Part shown: one piece after another, positions 27,027 to 35,018 of the stretch
Position numbering within the stretch: position 1 is the stretch's first letter
How the letters are laid out: each line of letters starts with the position of its first letter
Source of the DNA: Actinomycetes bacterium
Lineage (GTDB): Bacteria > Actinomycetota > Acidimicrobiia > Acidimicrobiales > Acidimicrobilacustridaceae
Assembly: GCA_029782145.1 (NCBI GenBank)
Contig: JAKOVH010000026.1
Coordinates: 248,001 to 312,000, forward strand
Direction: 5' to 3'
DNA: 64,000 nt
Translations under genes and position numbers: made by a program
Notes under the pieces: model-generated
What the model was told of the DNA's origin: nothing
The model's database searches: none
The model's input: only the letters and a program-made list of their open reading frames with translations

Positions 27027-27941
27027 GTGGCTCGCCCCCGCACCTCCGAACCACCTCGACGTCGTGACGACCCACCGCTGCCGGGGCTGACCGTCGCCCA
27101 GCTGTCGTACCTGGTGGCGGTGGCGTCCTCGTCGACCTTCTCGGAGGCGGCGGCGTCGGTGGGGGTCAGCACCTCCGCCCTCTCCCAGGGCCTGGCCGAG
27201 TTGGAGCGCCGACTCGGCATCGAGCTGTTCGAGCGGGTGGGCCGGCGGCAGGTGCTGCGCGCCGATGCCGCCGAGGTGCTCGCCTACGCCCGACGGGTGG
27301 TGGCCGACACGCGCGACCTCGCCCGGTGGGCCGCCGACGCCCGCACCGGGCGCACCGGCCGGCTCCGGGTGGGCATGATCGATGCCGCGGCGGTGGAGCA
27401 CTTCCCTGGGTCGCTGCGGGCGTTCCGGCGGGCGAACCCGGACGTGGAGCTCCACCTCGTCGTGGGGCCCTCGGGCGAGCTGCTCGAGGCGCTGCGCAGC
27501 GGTGACCTCGACCTCGCCGTGGTGGTCGAGCCCTCGGCACCGGACCCGTCGCTCGAGCTCGAGGCGCTGCTCGACGAGCCCCTGGTCGTCGTGGCGCCCG
27601 AAGGCCGCACCGTCGGGCCGGCAGCCGAGTGGGGGCCGTGGGTGCTGTTCCCGAGCGGGTCGCACACCCGCGACGTGATCGAGCGCCGGCTCCGGGCCGT
27701 GGGTGCCCCGGTGCACGTGGTCGCCGAGTCGCACCAGCCCGAGGTCCTGCGGGAGATGGCGCGCCTCGGCGTGGGCTGGACCGTGCTGCCCGAGGCCCAG
27801 GTGATCAGCCGTTCTCGGCGTCGTTCGCCGGCGAAGGACCGCGGTCCGGTGCTCACCACCCGTCGCCTCGTGGTGGCTCGGCGGCGCGGCCGGATCGAGC
27901 AGCCGGCAGCGGACCGCTTCGTGCGCTCCCTGCTCGGCTGA
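27027..27941 (+). CDS. LysR-family transcriptional regulator
   Basis: The 304-aa protein has an N-terminal helix-turn-helix after a Pro/Arg-rich lead (LTVAQLSYLVAVASSSTFSEAAASVGVSTSALSQGLAELERRLG). A periplasmic-binding-protein-like effector domain follows from about residue 110. Divergent orientation to ino1 and a shared T-N11-A palindrome make ino1 its probable target. The effector is unknown; an inositol or sugar phosphate would be logical. Confidence 0.9.
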   Translation: MARPRTSEPPRRRDDPPLPGLTVAQLSYLVAVASSSTFSEAAASVGVSTSALSQGLAELERRLGIELFERVGRRQVLRADAAEVLAYARRVVADTRDLARWAADARTGRTGRLRVGMIDAAAVEHFPGSLRAFRRANPDVELHLVVGPSGELLEALRSGDLDLAVVVEPSAPDPSLELEALLDEPLVVVAPEGRTVGPAAEWGPWVLFPSGSHTRDVIERRLRAVGAPVHVVAESHQPEVLREMARLGVGWTVLPEAQVISRSRRRSPAKDRGPVLTTRRLVVARRRGRIEQPAADRFVRSLLG

Positions 27942-27954
27942 GGCGGCGACGGCC

Positions 27955-27987
27955 GGACCCCGTGCGGTCCTCCGGACCGGTGGGTCC
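27955..27987 (+). terminator. Nested hairpin after the LysR gene
   Basis: GGACCC/GGGTCC at 27955-27960 and 27982-27987 enclose GGTCC/GGACC at 27966-27970 and 27974-27978, beginning 13 nt after the stop. There is no T-run. Confidence 0.45.
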
Positions 27988-27999
27988 GCCTGCTAAGCA

Positions 28000-28031
28000 A
28001 CGTTCCACCAAGACGTTCCACCACGACGTTC
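28000..28031 (+). repeat. 13-nt tandem repeat upstream of a membrane protein gene
   Basis: ACGTTCCACCAAG is followed immediately by ACGTTCCACCACG and then a partial ACGTTC. The array ends 10 bp before the ATG at 28042 and could be an operator array or a translation-control element. Confidence 0.55.
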
Positions 28032-28041
28032 GGGAGCGCTG

Positions 28042-28443
28042 ATGGACGGGGTCGGCGGCGGAGGCCGGTGGTCGGTGCTGCGGCGGGTGGCGCGGGTCCT
28101 GCTCGGCGTCCTCGCGGTGGTGTGGACCGCCGTGACGGTGGAGTGGCTCCGCATGGGCCATCCGCTGAACGCCGTCGTCACCGGCCTGATCGTGGTGGCC
28201 GACCTGCTGTGGGTCGTGCGCACGGGCCACGCCGCCCCGGGCGCCGAGGCCGACGACGCCTGGAGCCGGCGGGCCCTCCCGGTCGGTGGGGCGGTGCTGG
28301 TGTTCAGCCTGGCCGGGCTCGCGCCGAGCCGGTCGGCGTCACCACCGGGAGCCGTCGTTGGCCTCTCGGTGGTGTTCTGGGCCGCGGTGTGCCTCGCCGT
28401 GTGGCTGACGGGCACACCGCTGCGCCACCGCCCTAGCTGGTGA
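28042..28443 (+). CDS. Small four-helix membrane protein, unknown
   Basis: The 133-aa protein has hydrophobic segments at about 15-33, 42-60, 81-95 and 103-123. No family is recognised. Its 3' end overlaps the convergent csbD-like gene by 11 bp. Confidence 0.55.
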   Translation: MDGVGGGGRWSVLRRVARVLLGVLAVVWTAVTVEWLRMGHPLNAVVTGLIVVADLLWVVRTGHAAPGAEADDAWSRRALPVGGAVLVFSLAGLAPSRSASPPGAVVGLSVVFWAAVCLAVWLTGTPLRHRPSW

Positions 28444-28594
28444 TGTCCTTGATCTTGTCGCCGACCTTGTCGACGGTCTCCTTCACCTTGCCCTTGGTCT
28501 CGTCGGCCTTGCCCTCGGTCTTCATGCGGTCGTCGTCCGTGACGTCGCCGGCGGCCTGCTTCACCCGGCCCTTCATCTCGTCCATGTTCGCCAT
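28433..28594 (-). CDS. CsbD-family general stress protein
   Basis: The 53-aa protein is hydrophilic and helical, with DEMKGRVKQAAGDVTDDDRMKTEGKADETKGKVKE, the CsbD-like signature. Members are stress-induced and of unknown mechanism. ATG 28594 follows AAGGAGA. Confidence 0.88.
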   Translation of the reverse strand: MANMDEMKGRVKQAAGDVTDDDRMKTEGKADETKGKVKETVDKVGDKIKDITS

Positions 28595-28702
28595 CTCGGT
28601 CTCCTTGCCGTAGCGGGTGACCTGGTACCTACCCCCGCGACCCGCCCGCGGAGACACGTCCTGGAGGTGTGACCGTCCACCGGCCCGGCCCGTCGTGGGC
28701 GG

Positions 28703-28708
28703 TACGGT
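28703..28708 (+). promoter_or_regulatory. -10 box (TACGGT) upstream of GTG 28716
   Basis: TACGGT ends 7 nt before the GTG, the same spacing as at other leaderless genes here. No Shine-Dalgarno sequence is present. Confidence 0.45.
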
Positions 28709-28715
28709 CCGAGCG

Positions 28716-29483
28716 GTGAGCGACGACGCCACCGACACCCAGTCCGCGCCCGGTGCGGCCGAGGCCCGACGACCCTGGTGGCGCCCGGTGGCCGCCGCTG
28801 CGGCCGTCGTGGTGGTGGTCGTCGGCGCCGTGGTCGGCCTGGTGCGGTGGCGGGCCGGTGACGACGGGGCCGACCGCCTCCAGGGTGAGGCGGCCGTCGA
28901 CGCGTTCGTCGCTGCCTACACCCGCAACGTCGACGCCACCTTCCTGGTCGACGGCGAGCTCACCAGGACCCTCGACGACGGCCGCACGCTGACGTCCGCC
29001 TACCTGATCGTGCAGCGCCCGCCGGACCACCTCCAACGCTCCTTCGGGTCCACCACCGGCGAGGTGGGCGGCCGCAGCGTCAACTGCTCCACTCCCGCCG
29101 GCGGCACCTACACGTGTGGCACGGCCGGCACGGCCGAGCCCTGGGAGGCCCAGCGCCGGCGCACCCTCGACGCGCTCGGCGCCTACGTGCGGGGCGACGA
29201 CCCGGTCTACGAGGTCACCGGCGAGGAGGGCTGCTTCGTGCTGGTCCGGCGCCGGACCGAACCCGACGCCAGCTTCGGCCAGCGGGCCCGGCTGTGCTTC
29301 GACGATACCGTCGGGGCGCTGCGCCGCCTCGAGGTGCACCACGACGGCGGCGCCACCGACGTCATGCTGGCCACCCGGATCACCGCCGAGGTCACCGACG
29401 CCGACTTCGACCTCGACGCGGACCCAACCTACGATCCGCAGGTCCCGGCCGACACCGGGACGGTCCCTCCCACCGTTCCCTAG
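28716..29483 (+). CDS. Membrane-anchored extracytoplasmic protein, unknown
   Basis: The 255-aa protein has one N-terminal transmembrane helix (about 25-46). A soluble domain of about 200 residues follows, with four Cys residues in two pairs (NCSTPAGGTYTCG, EGCFV/LCFDD) that could form disulfides outside the cell. The general plan resembles LppX/LprG-like lipid-carrying proteins, but I cannot confirm homology. It is followed by a small membrane gene and purU on the same strand. Confidence 0.6.
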   Translation: MSDDATDTQSAPGAAEARRPWWRPVAAAAAVVVVVVGAVVGLVRWRAGDDGADRLQGEAAVDAFVAAYTRNVDATFLVDGELTRTLDDGRTLTSAYLIVQRPPDHLQRSFGSTTGEVGGRSVNCSTPAGGTYTCGTAGTAEPWEAQRRRTLDALGAYVRGDDPVYEVTGEEGCFVLVRRRTEPDASFGQRARLCFDDTVGALRRLEVHHDGGATDVMLATRITAEVTDADFDLDADPTYDPQVPADTGTVPPTVP

Positions 29484-29493
29484 GAGACGAGCC

Positions 29494-29697
29494 GTGTTCC
29501 TCGGCGAAGACCTCCTGCCGTGGCTGGTGCTGGCCATCGGGGCGGCGCTGGCCATCGGCACCGTCGTGGCGCTCGTGCGCCCGCCCAAGAACCCCCGCAC
29601 CGGTGACCTCTCACGCCCGCCGCTGCCCCGCAGCGTGCTGATGATCGTGATCGGCACGGTGGCCGCCGTCTGGGGGCTGGCCTCCCTGTTGACGTGA
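29494..29697 (+). CDS. Small two-helix membrane protein
   Basis: The 67-aa protein starts with GTG after AGGAGA, which overlaps the previous stop region. Hydrophobic helices lie at about 8-28 and 47-66, separated by a basic Pro-rich loop (RPPKNPRTGDLSRPPLPR). It sits 10 bp after the previous gene and 12 bp before purU, so it is probably in one operon. The function is unknown. Confidence 0.65.
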   Translation: MFLGEDLLPWLVLAIGAALAIGTVVALVRPPKNPRTGDLSRPPLPRSVLMIVIGTVAAVWGLASLLT

Positions 29698-29709
29698 CGC
29701 CGTGACGCC

Positions 29710-30567
29710 GTGACGACCGCCGCCCCCTCCGTCCTCACCCTGCAGTGCCCCGACCAGCCCGGCATCGTGGCCGCCGTGGCCAACCTGATCGCGGGCACCG
29801 GTGGCAACATCGCCAACGCCGACCAGCACACCGACCGCGAGTCGAGCGTGTTCCTCCAGCGCATCGAGATCGACGGTCCCATCGGCTGGCAGGCCTTCCG
29901 CCGGGGCCTCACCGGCCTCGCCGAGCGGTTCGGCCTGCAGTGGGCCCTGCACCACCCCGGCACCCGCGCCCGGGTGGCGGTGGCCTGCTCGGGAGAGCTG
30001 CACTGCGCCGCCGACCTGCTCAACCGGGTCGAGCTGGGCGAGCTCGACGCCGAGGTGGTGGGCCTGGTCTCCGACAAGGAGGTGGCGGCGCCGCTCGCGG
30101 CTCGCCACGGCGTGCCGTTCGTCCTGGTCACCGGTGGGCTGGCGGGCGGGGAGCGGGCCGCGCAGGAGGCGGCCTTCGCCGGCGCCCTCGACGAGCTCTC
30201 GGCCGACCTCGTGGTGCTCGCCCGCTACATGCGGATCCTCCCGGAGCCCATCACGACGGCCTGGACGGGCCGGATGATCAACATCCACCACTCGTTCCTG
30301 CCGGCGTTCCCCGGCGCCCGGCCCTACCACCGCGCCCACCAGCGAGGCGTGAAGCTCATCGGGGCCACCGCGCACTACGTCACCGCCGAGCTCGACGCGG
30401 GCCCCATCATCGCCCAGCGGGTCGTGGCGGTGACCCACCGCGACGAGATCGACGACCTCGTCCGCAAGGGCCGTGACGTCGAGCGCACCACCCTCGCCGA
30501 CGCCGTGCGCCTCCACCTCGAGCACCGGGTGCTGGTGTGGGACAACCGCACCTGCGTCTTCGCCTGA
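29710..30567 (+). CDS. purU: Formyltetrahydrofolate deformylase
   Basis: The 285-aa protein hydrolyses 10-formyl-THF to THF and formate, balancing one-carbon units and feeding formate to purine synthesis. The N-terminal ACT domain is TLQCPDQPGIVAAVANLIAG. The formyltransferase domain shows ARYMRIL, the catalytic INIHHSFLPAFPGARPYHRA, and GATAHYVTAELDAGPII. GTG at 29710 is chosen because the ACT domain begins immediately after it. Confidence 0.95.
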   Translation: MTTAAPSVLTLQCPDQPGIVAAVANLIAGTGGNIANADQHTDRESSVFLQRIEIDGPIGWQAFRRGLTGLAERFGLQWALHHPGTRARVAVACSGELHCAADLLNRVELGELDAEVVGLVSDKEVAAPLAARHGVPFVLVTGGLAGGERAAQEAAFAGALDELSADLVVLARYMRILPEPITTAWTGRMINIHHSFLPAFPGARPYHRAHQRGVKLIGATAHYVTAELDAGPIIAQRVVAVTHRDEIDDLVRKGRDVERTTLADAVRLHLEHRVLVWDNRTCVFA

Positions 30568-30650
30568 CCGGCGCCCACGGTCGGCCGCGGGCGGAGGCCA
30601 CCGGCCGGCTCGGTAGTGTCGGGCCCGCCACTGGCCGAACGGGGGGCACC

Positions 30651-31820
30651 GTGCAGATCAGCTACACGCCGGAGCAGGAGGCGCTGCGCCGCGAGCTGCG
30701 GACCTACCTCGAGGGCCTCATCGACGACGAGGCCAGGGCTCGCCTGCAGGGCGACACGGTGAGCGCCGAGGGCAAGGCCATCTGGAAGCAGATGTGCGCC
30801 GACGGCTGGGCGGGGCTCGGGTGGCCGAAGGAGTACGGCGGCCAGGAGCGCGACCCCATCGACCAGTTCATCTTCTTCGACGAGTCGATGCGGGCCGGTG
30901 CGCCCGTGGCCACGCTGACCCTCAACACCGTCGGCCCCACGATCATGAACTACGGCTCGGAGTGGCAGAAGGAGTTCTTCCTGCCGAAGATCCTCGCCGG
31001 CGACATCCACTTCGCCATCGGCTACTCCGAGCCGGGGGCCGGCACCGACCTGGCGGCCCTGCAGACCCGCGCCGTGCGCGACGGCGACGAGTACGTCATC
31101 AACGGCCAGAAGATGTGGACCTCGTTGGCCCGGGGCTCGGACTACCTGTGGCTGGCGTGCCGCACCGACCCCGGCGCCAAGAAGCACAAGGGCATCTCGG
31201 TGATCATCGTCCCGCTCGACACGCCGGGCATCACCCTCCAGCCGCTGCACCTCATGGCCTCCCACGACATCAACGCCACCTACCTCGACGACGTCCGCGT
31301 GCCGGCGAAGTACCTCGTGGGCGAGGAGAACGGCGGTTGGGGGCTGATCACCAACCAGCTCAACCACGAGCGGGTCACCCTCTGCTCGAGCGGCAGCCCG
31401 GAGCGCACGCTGGCCGACGTGCGGGCCTGGGCCCAGCAGACCCGCCTGCCCGACGGGCGCCGGGTGATCGACCAGGAGTGGGTGCAGCTCAACCTGGCGC
31501 GGGTGCACGCCCGTCTCGAGTTCCTGCGGCTCGCCAACTGGAAGGTGGCGTGGTCGGCGGCCAACAACACCCTGGCGCCGGCCGACGCCTCGACCGTCAA
31601 GGTGTTCGGCACCGAGTTCTACCTCGAGGCCTACCGCCTGTTGATGGAGGTGCTGGGGCCCCGGTCGTCGACCAAGCTGGGCTCGCCGGCCGCGGTGCTG
31701 CACGCCCGGCTCGAGATGATGGTCCGCGGGGCGATCATCCTCACCTTCGGTGGCGGCACCAACGAGCTGCAACGTGACCTGATCGCCATGTTCGGCCTCG
31801 GGTTCCCGCGCTCTCGCTGA
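30651..31820 (+). CDS. Acyl-CoA dehydrogenase
   Basis: The 389-aa flavoprotein oxidises an acyl-CoA at the alpha-beta bond. N-terminal helices (YTPEQEALRRELRTYLE), the FAD/substrate motif IGYSEPGAGTDLAAL, the middle-domain INGQKMWTS and the C-terminal GGGTNELQRDLIAMFGLG are all present. GTG 30651 starts exactly at the family N-terminus, preceded by GGGGGG; the frame is open back to 30537. It is a solitary gene, so chain length or a sterol substrate cannot be inferred. Confidence 0.92.
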   Translation: MQISYTPEQEALRRELRTYLEGLIDDEARARLQGDTVSAEGKAIWKQMCADGWAGLGWPKEYGGQERDPIDQFIFFDESMRAGAPVATLTLNTVGPTIMNYGSEWQKEFFLPKILAGDIHFAIGYSEPGAGTDLAALQTRAVRDGDEYVINGQKMWTSLARGSDYLWLACRTDPGAKKHKGISVIIVPLDTPGITLQPLHLMASHDINATYLDDVRVPAKYLVGEENGGWGLITNQLNHERVTLCSSGSPERTLADVRAWAQQTRLPDGRRVIDQEWVQLNLARVHARLEFLRLANWKVAWSAANNTLAPADASTVKVFGTEFYLEAYRLLMEVLGPRSSTKLGSPAAVLHARLEMMVRGAIILTFGGGTNELQRDLIAMFGLGFPRSR

Positions 31821-31920
31821 GAGCGAGCCGCGGTCGGCTCGTGCGCCGACGAGGTTTCGCCCCGGCCCGTGTGGACCTAGGGTGGATGGCCGACGACCCG
31901 CCTGCACGGGAGGCCCGCGC

Positions 31921-32358
31921 GTGGACGATCTGCTCACCCTGACCCGCCCGGCCATGCGGGCGCGGCGGCCCGAGCTCGTTCCGGCGATCGTGATCGGGGT
32001 GGTCGTGGCGGCCATGTTCCTCGTCGCCGCCCTCGCCGTCCGCATGCCCGACACCGTCGACCTCAGGGTCAGCAACCGGCTGCCGTGGAGGGCGGAGGTG
32101 GCGGTCCGCCCGGCGTCGCAGACGTCGTGGACCGGCGTCGGCGCCGTCGCCCGCGACGGCAGCAACGAGTTCCTCGCCGTCCCGGACCAGGGGAGCGACT
32201 GGGTGATCCGCTACTCCTACGCCGGCCACACCGAGGACGTCGCCGTCAGCCGCCAGGAGCTGCGATCAGGTGGCTGGGAGGTCCAGGTGCCCGAGGCCCT
32301 CGGCGACCAGCTCCGGGCCGACGGGGTGGCGCCGACCACGGGCAGCGCCGACGGCTGA
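31921..32358 (+). CDS. Single-pass membrane protein, unknown
   Basis: The 145-aa protein has one transmembrane helix (about 21-41) and a beta-rich exterior domain (DLRVSNRLPWRAEVAVRP, DWVIRYSYAGHTEDVAVS). GTG 31921 is chosen because GGGAGG lies 8 nt upstream; another GTG at 31882 is in frame. No family is recognised. Confidence 0.55.
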   Translation: MDDLLTLTRPAMRARRPELVPAIVIGVVVAAMFLVAALAVRMPDTVDLRVSNRLPWRAEVAVRPASQTSWTGVGAVARDGSNEFLAVPDQGSDWVIRYSYAGHTEDVAVSRQELRSGGWEVQVPEALGDQLRADGVAPTTGSADG

Positions 32359-32399
32359 CCCCATCGTCGCCGGTCCGACGGCGCCGGCGTGACGCCCGG

Positions 32400-33719
32400 T
32401 CAGGGCCGGCGGGCCAGGACCGCGACGAAGTCCCGGGCGTCGCTGGTGAGGTACCGGTCGGCGCCCTTCGACTGCTCGGGCAGCAGCTTCGTGCCGTGCA
32501 CCGACGACGCGTCGCCGGGCGTCGAGGCACCGTAGACGTCGAAGGTGGTCCACGACTTGTTGATGTCGAGCTCCATGGCCCGCACGCACCCGGCCCGCAT
32601 CAGCAGCTCGGAGAGGGAGAGCGCGCCGAGCCCGTCGCCGTAGCCGTAGACGATGGCGCCCGAGCCGGTGACGCACACCCCCGACCGCCACACCAGGACC
32701 TTGTTGCCGAGCGTGGCGCCCCAGGCCCCGTTGGCGTTGTCGTCGAGGCCCGCCGCCGGCACCCCTCCCGCCGCCGTGGCGGCGGGCCGGCCCGCCACGT
32801 TCGGCGGGCCACCGCCGTTGTCGATGATCAGGTCGAGGTTCTGCCGGACGGCCACGACGTCGGGCGTCATGGTGACGTCGCGGCCCCACTGCCCGACCGT
32901 GGCCGAGCCGTCCCGGTAGACCACGAACGAGGCGGCGCCGTCGCGCAGCTGCCCGGTCGTCTGGCCGTCGAGGTAGAAGCCGCCCCGTGCGTCGCGCATG
33001 CGGAACCCGCTGTTGAAGGCGGCCATGAGGTCGAGGCGCTCCGGGGTGGGCACCTCGGTGGGCTCGCTCCACCGCCCGCCCGGCTCGGAGGTGCCGGGGT
33101 GCACCTCGAAGCGCGCCAGCTGGGGGTCCATCCACGCCAGCCCGGCGAGGAGGCTGGTGTGCACCGAGTCGGGCCGCACCTGGGTCATGTACATGGCGGG
33201 CGCGCCGCCCACCGTGGGGCCGGTGGGCATCCACTGGCCCTCGTTCGGCACGGGGGTCACCCCCTCGGGCACGGCCACCGGTGGGGGAGCGGCCAGGTGG
33301 GGTGCCGTCGTCGGGCCGGGCGTCGAGGTGCTCGGGGTCGTGCCGGACGGCTCGTCGACCCCGATGGCGCGGTCGGGGGCGCCGCCCTGCTTGGGGGCGT
33401 GGTGGCTGTACCACCAGTTCTCGACCCGGTTGAGGACACCGCCGAGGTGGTTGTCCCTCATCCACTCCGCGGCCCGTTCGCTGACGGTCATGTTGTTGGA
33501 GGTGGCGACGGCGCGAGCCAGCGAGAGGACCGGGACGAGCAGCACCACCACCGCCACGTAGGCGGTGAGGGTCATCCAGCGGGGCCGGGGCTCGTGCCGG
33601 CGGCGTCTCCACAGCCAGCGGCGTCTCCGCTGCCTGCGCGGACCGGGACCGGCGCCGCCCGGCTCGTGGGACTGGAGGGCTTCGCCGAGGTCCGACGTGT
33701 CGGCCGGCTCGGTCAGCAT
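32400..33719 (-). CDS. Secreted or membrane-anchored phosphodiester glycosidase family protein (NAGPA-like)
   Basis: The 439-aa protein has an Arg-rich cytosolic N-terminus, then a transmembrane helix (about 50-70), then a long Pro/Thr linker. The C-terminal catalytic-type domain shows AAFNSGFRMRDARGGFYLDG, LIIDNGGGPPNV and a late AMELDINKSWTTFDVYG. This is the plan of the phosphodiester glycosidase (uncovering-enzyme, NAGPA) family, which hydrolyses GlcNAc-phosphodiesters, for example in cell-wall glycopolymers. ATG 33719 is used; a GTG at 33791 would add 24 residues. Confidence 0.8.
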   Translation of the reverse strand: MLTEPADTSDLGEALQSHEPGGAGPGPRRQRRRRWLWRRRRHEPRPRWMTLTAYVAVVVLLVPVLSLARAVATSNNMTVSERAAEWMRDNHLGGVLNRVENWWYSHHAPKQGGAPDRAIGVDEPSGTTPSTSTPGPTTAPHLAAPPPVAVPEGVTPVPNEGQWMPTGPTVGGAPAMYMTQVRPDSVHTSLLAGLAWMDPQLARFEVHPGTSEPGGRWSEPTEVPTPERLDLMAAFNSGFRMRDARGGFYLDGQTTGQLRDGAASFVVYRDGSATVGQWGRDVTMTPDVVAVRQNLDLIIDNGGGPPNVAGRPAATAAGGVPAAGLDDNANGAWGATLGNKVLVWRSGVCVTGSGAIVYGYGDGLGALSLSELLMRAGCVRAMELDINKSWTTFDVYGASTPGDASSVHGTKLLPEQSKGADRYLTSDARDFVAVLARRP

Positions 33720-33861
33720 TGGCGTCGGGGCGGCTTCGGGGGGTTCACCGGACCCAGAAGCTAGGGGGTGGCCGGTCGCGACGGGGGTCACCCCCCCCGA
33801 CGAAGGGGCGCCGGGAGTGGTCTCGGCCTACGATCCGGCGACTGGCACCGAGGGGGGATGG

Positions 33862-34845
33862 ATGGCGTTGTTCGGCCTGCGCTTCGACTTCCGGGTGCCC
33901 GGCTTCGCGCCGGGGACCCGCGCCGAGCGGTACGCGGCGGCGATCGACATGGCGGAGTGGGCCGACCGGCTCGGCCACGTGCCCCTGATCACCCTGTCGG
34001 AGCACCACGGCTCCGCCGACGGCTACCTGCCGTCGCCCCTGCCGGTGGCGGCCGCCATGGCGGCGCGCACCTCCACCGTGCGGCTCAACATCGCCGCCAT
34101 GATCCCGTCGTTCCACGACCCTGTCCGGTTGGCCGAGGACGTCGCCGTCGTCGACCTGGTGAGCGGCGGACGGCTCGACCTGGTGCTGGCCAACGGCTAC
34201 GTGGCCCGCGAGTTCGCCATGTTCGGGGTGCCGCTCGCCGAGCGGCCCCGCCGCACCACGGAGATGGTCCGGTTCCTCAAGCAGGCCTGGACAGGTGAGC
34301 CGTTCGAGCACGAGGGCCGCACGGTGCAGGTGCTGCCCACGCCGGCCCGCCCAGGAGGCCCACCCATCACCCTGGGCGGCTCCACCGAGAAGGCCGCTCG
34401 CCGGGCGGCCCGCATCGCCGACGGCTTCTTGCCCTCGACCCCGGAGATCTGGGAGTTCTACGCCGACGAGCTGCGCCGGCTCGGCAAGCCCGATCCCGGC
34501 CCCTACCTCGGCGGTGACACGTCGGTGGTGCACGTCGCCGAGGACGCCGACCGCGGGTGGCAGGAGATCGCGCCGTACGCCATGCACGAGGTGAACGCGT
34601 ACGGCGAGTGGCAGGCCGATGCCGGGCTCGGCGCCGACGGCGGCTACGTGCCGTTCACCGACCCCGACGAGCTGCGGGCTTCGGGCCGCTACCGGGTGGT
34701 GACGCCCGACGAGCTGGTCGAGGAGCTGCGGGAGAAGGGGCCGTTCGCCTTCGTGATGCTGCACCCGCTGCTCGGCGGGCTGCCGCCCGAGGTGGGGTGG
34801 TCGTCGCTCCGGCTGGTCGAGCACGAGGTCGTGCCTCGGCTGTGA
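33862..34845 (+). CDS. LLM-class flavin/F420-dependent oxidoreductase
   Basis: The 327-aa TIM-barrel enzyme of the luciferase-like family has LITLSEHHGSADGYLPSP, TSTVRLNIAAMIPSFHDPVRLAEDVAVVDLVSGGRLDLVLANGY and ITLGGSTEKAARRAARIADGF. Such enzymes use FMN or F420. In this lineage F420 is likely but cannot be settled from the sequence alone. ATG 33862 follows a GGGGGG ribosome-binding site. Confidence 0.88.
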   Translation: MALFGLRFDFRVPGFAPGTRAERYAAAIDMAEWADRLGHVPLITLSEHHGSADGYLPSPLPVAAAMAARTSTVRLNIAAMIPSFHDPVRLAEDVAVVDLVSGGRLDLVLANGYVAREFAMFGVPLAERPRRTTEMVRFLKQAWTGEPFEHEGRTVQVLPTPARPGGPPITLGGSTEKAARRAARIADGFLPSTPEIWEFYADELRRLGKPDPGPYLGGDTSVVHVAEDADRGWQEIAPYAMHEVNAYGEWQADAGLGADGGYVPFTDPDELRASGRYRVVTPDELVEELREKGPFAFVMLHPLLGGLPPEVGWSSLRLVEHEVVPRL

Positions 34846-34849
34846 CCAC

Positions 34850-34873
34850 GTGGAGCCGCGGGAGCCGCTCCAC
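34850..34873 (+). terminator. Weak hairpin after the LLM gene
   Basis: GTGGAGC / GCTCCAC arms of 7 bp enclose a 10-nt loop just after the stop. The remaining leader before the peptidase (34874-35018) holds no recognisable riboswitch. Confidence 0.35.
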
Positions 34874-35018
34874 CGGCTGACGGGAGAAACGGCTACTGAA
34901 CGTGGCGCGACGTGCCGATGCACCACAGCGTGCGCGCTCCGACGCCACCTGCCGGTGCGGGTGGAGCGGCCGTCACCCTCCGATCAGCCCGTCCCATCAG
35001 CATCGAAGGCAGCTGTCA

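Noticed and set aside
34874-35018. Leader of the VanY-like gene as a possible cyclic-di-AMP (ydaO) riboswitch
   Set aside because: Cell-wall peptidase genes in actinobacteria often carry one, but I could not find the conserved core of that riboswitch here.
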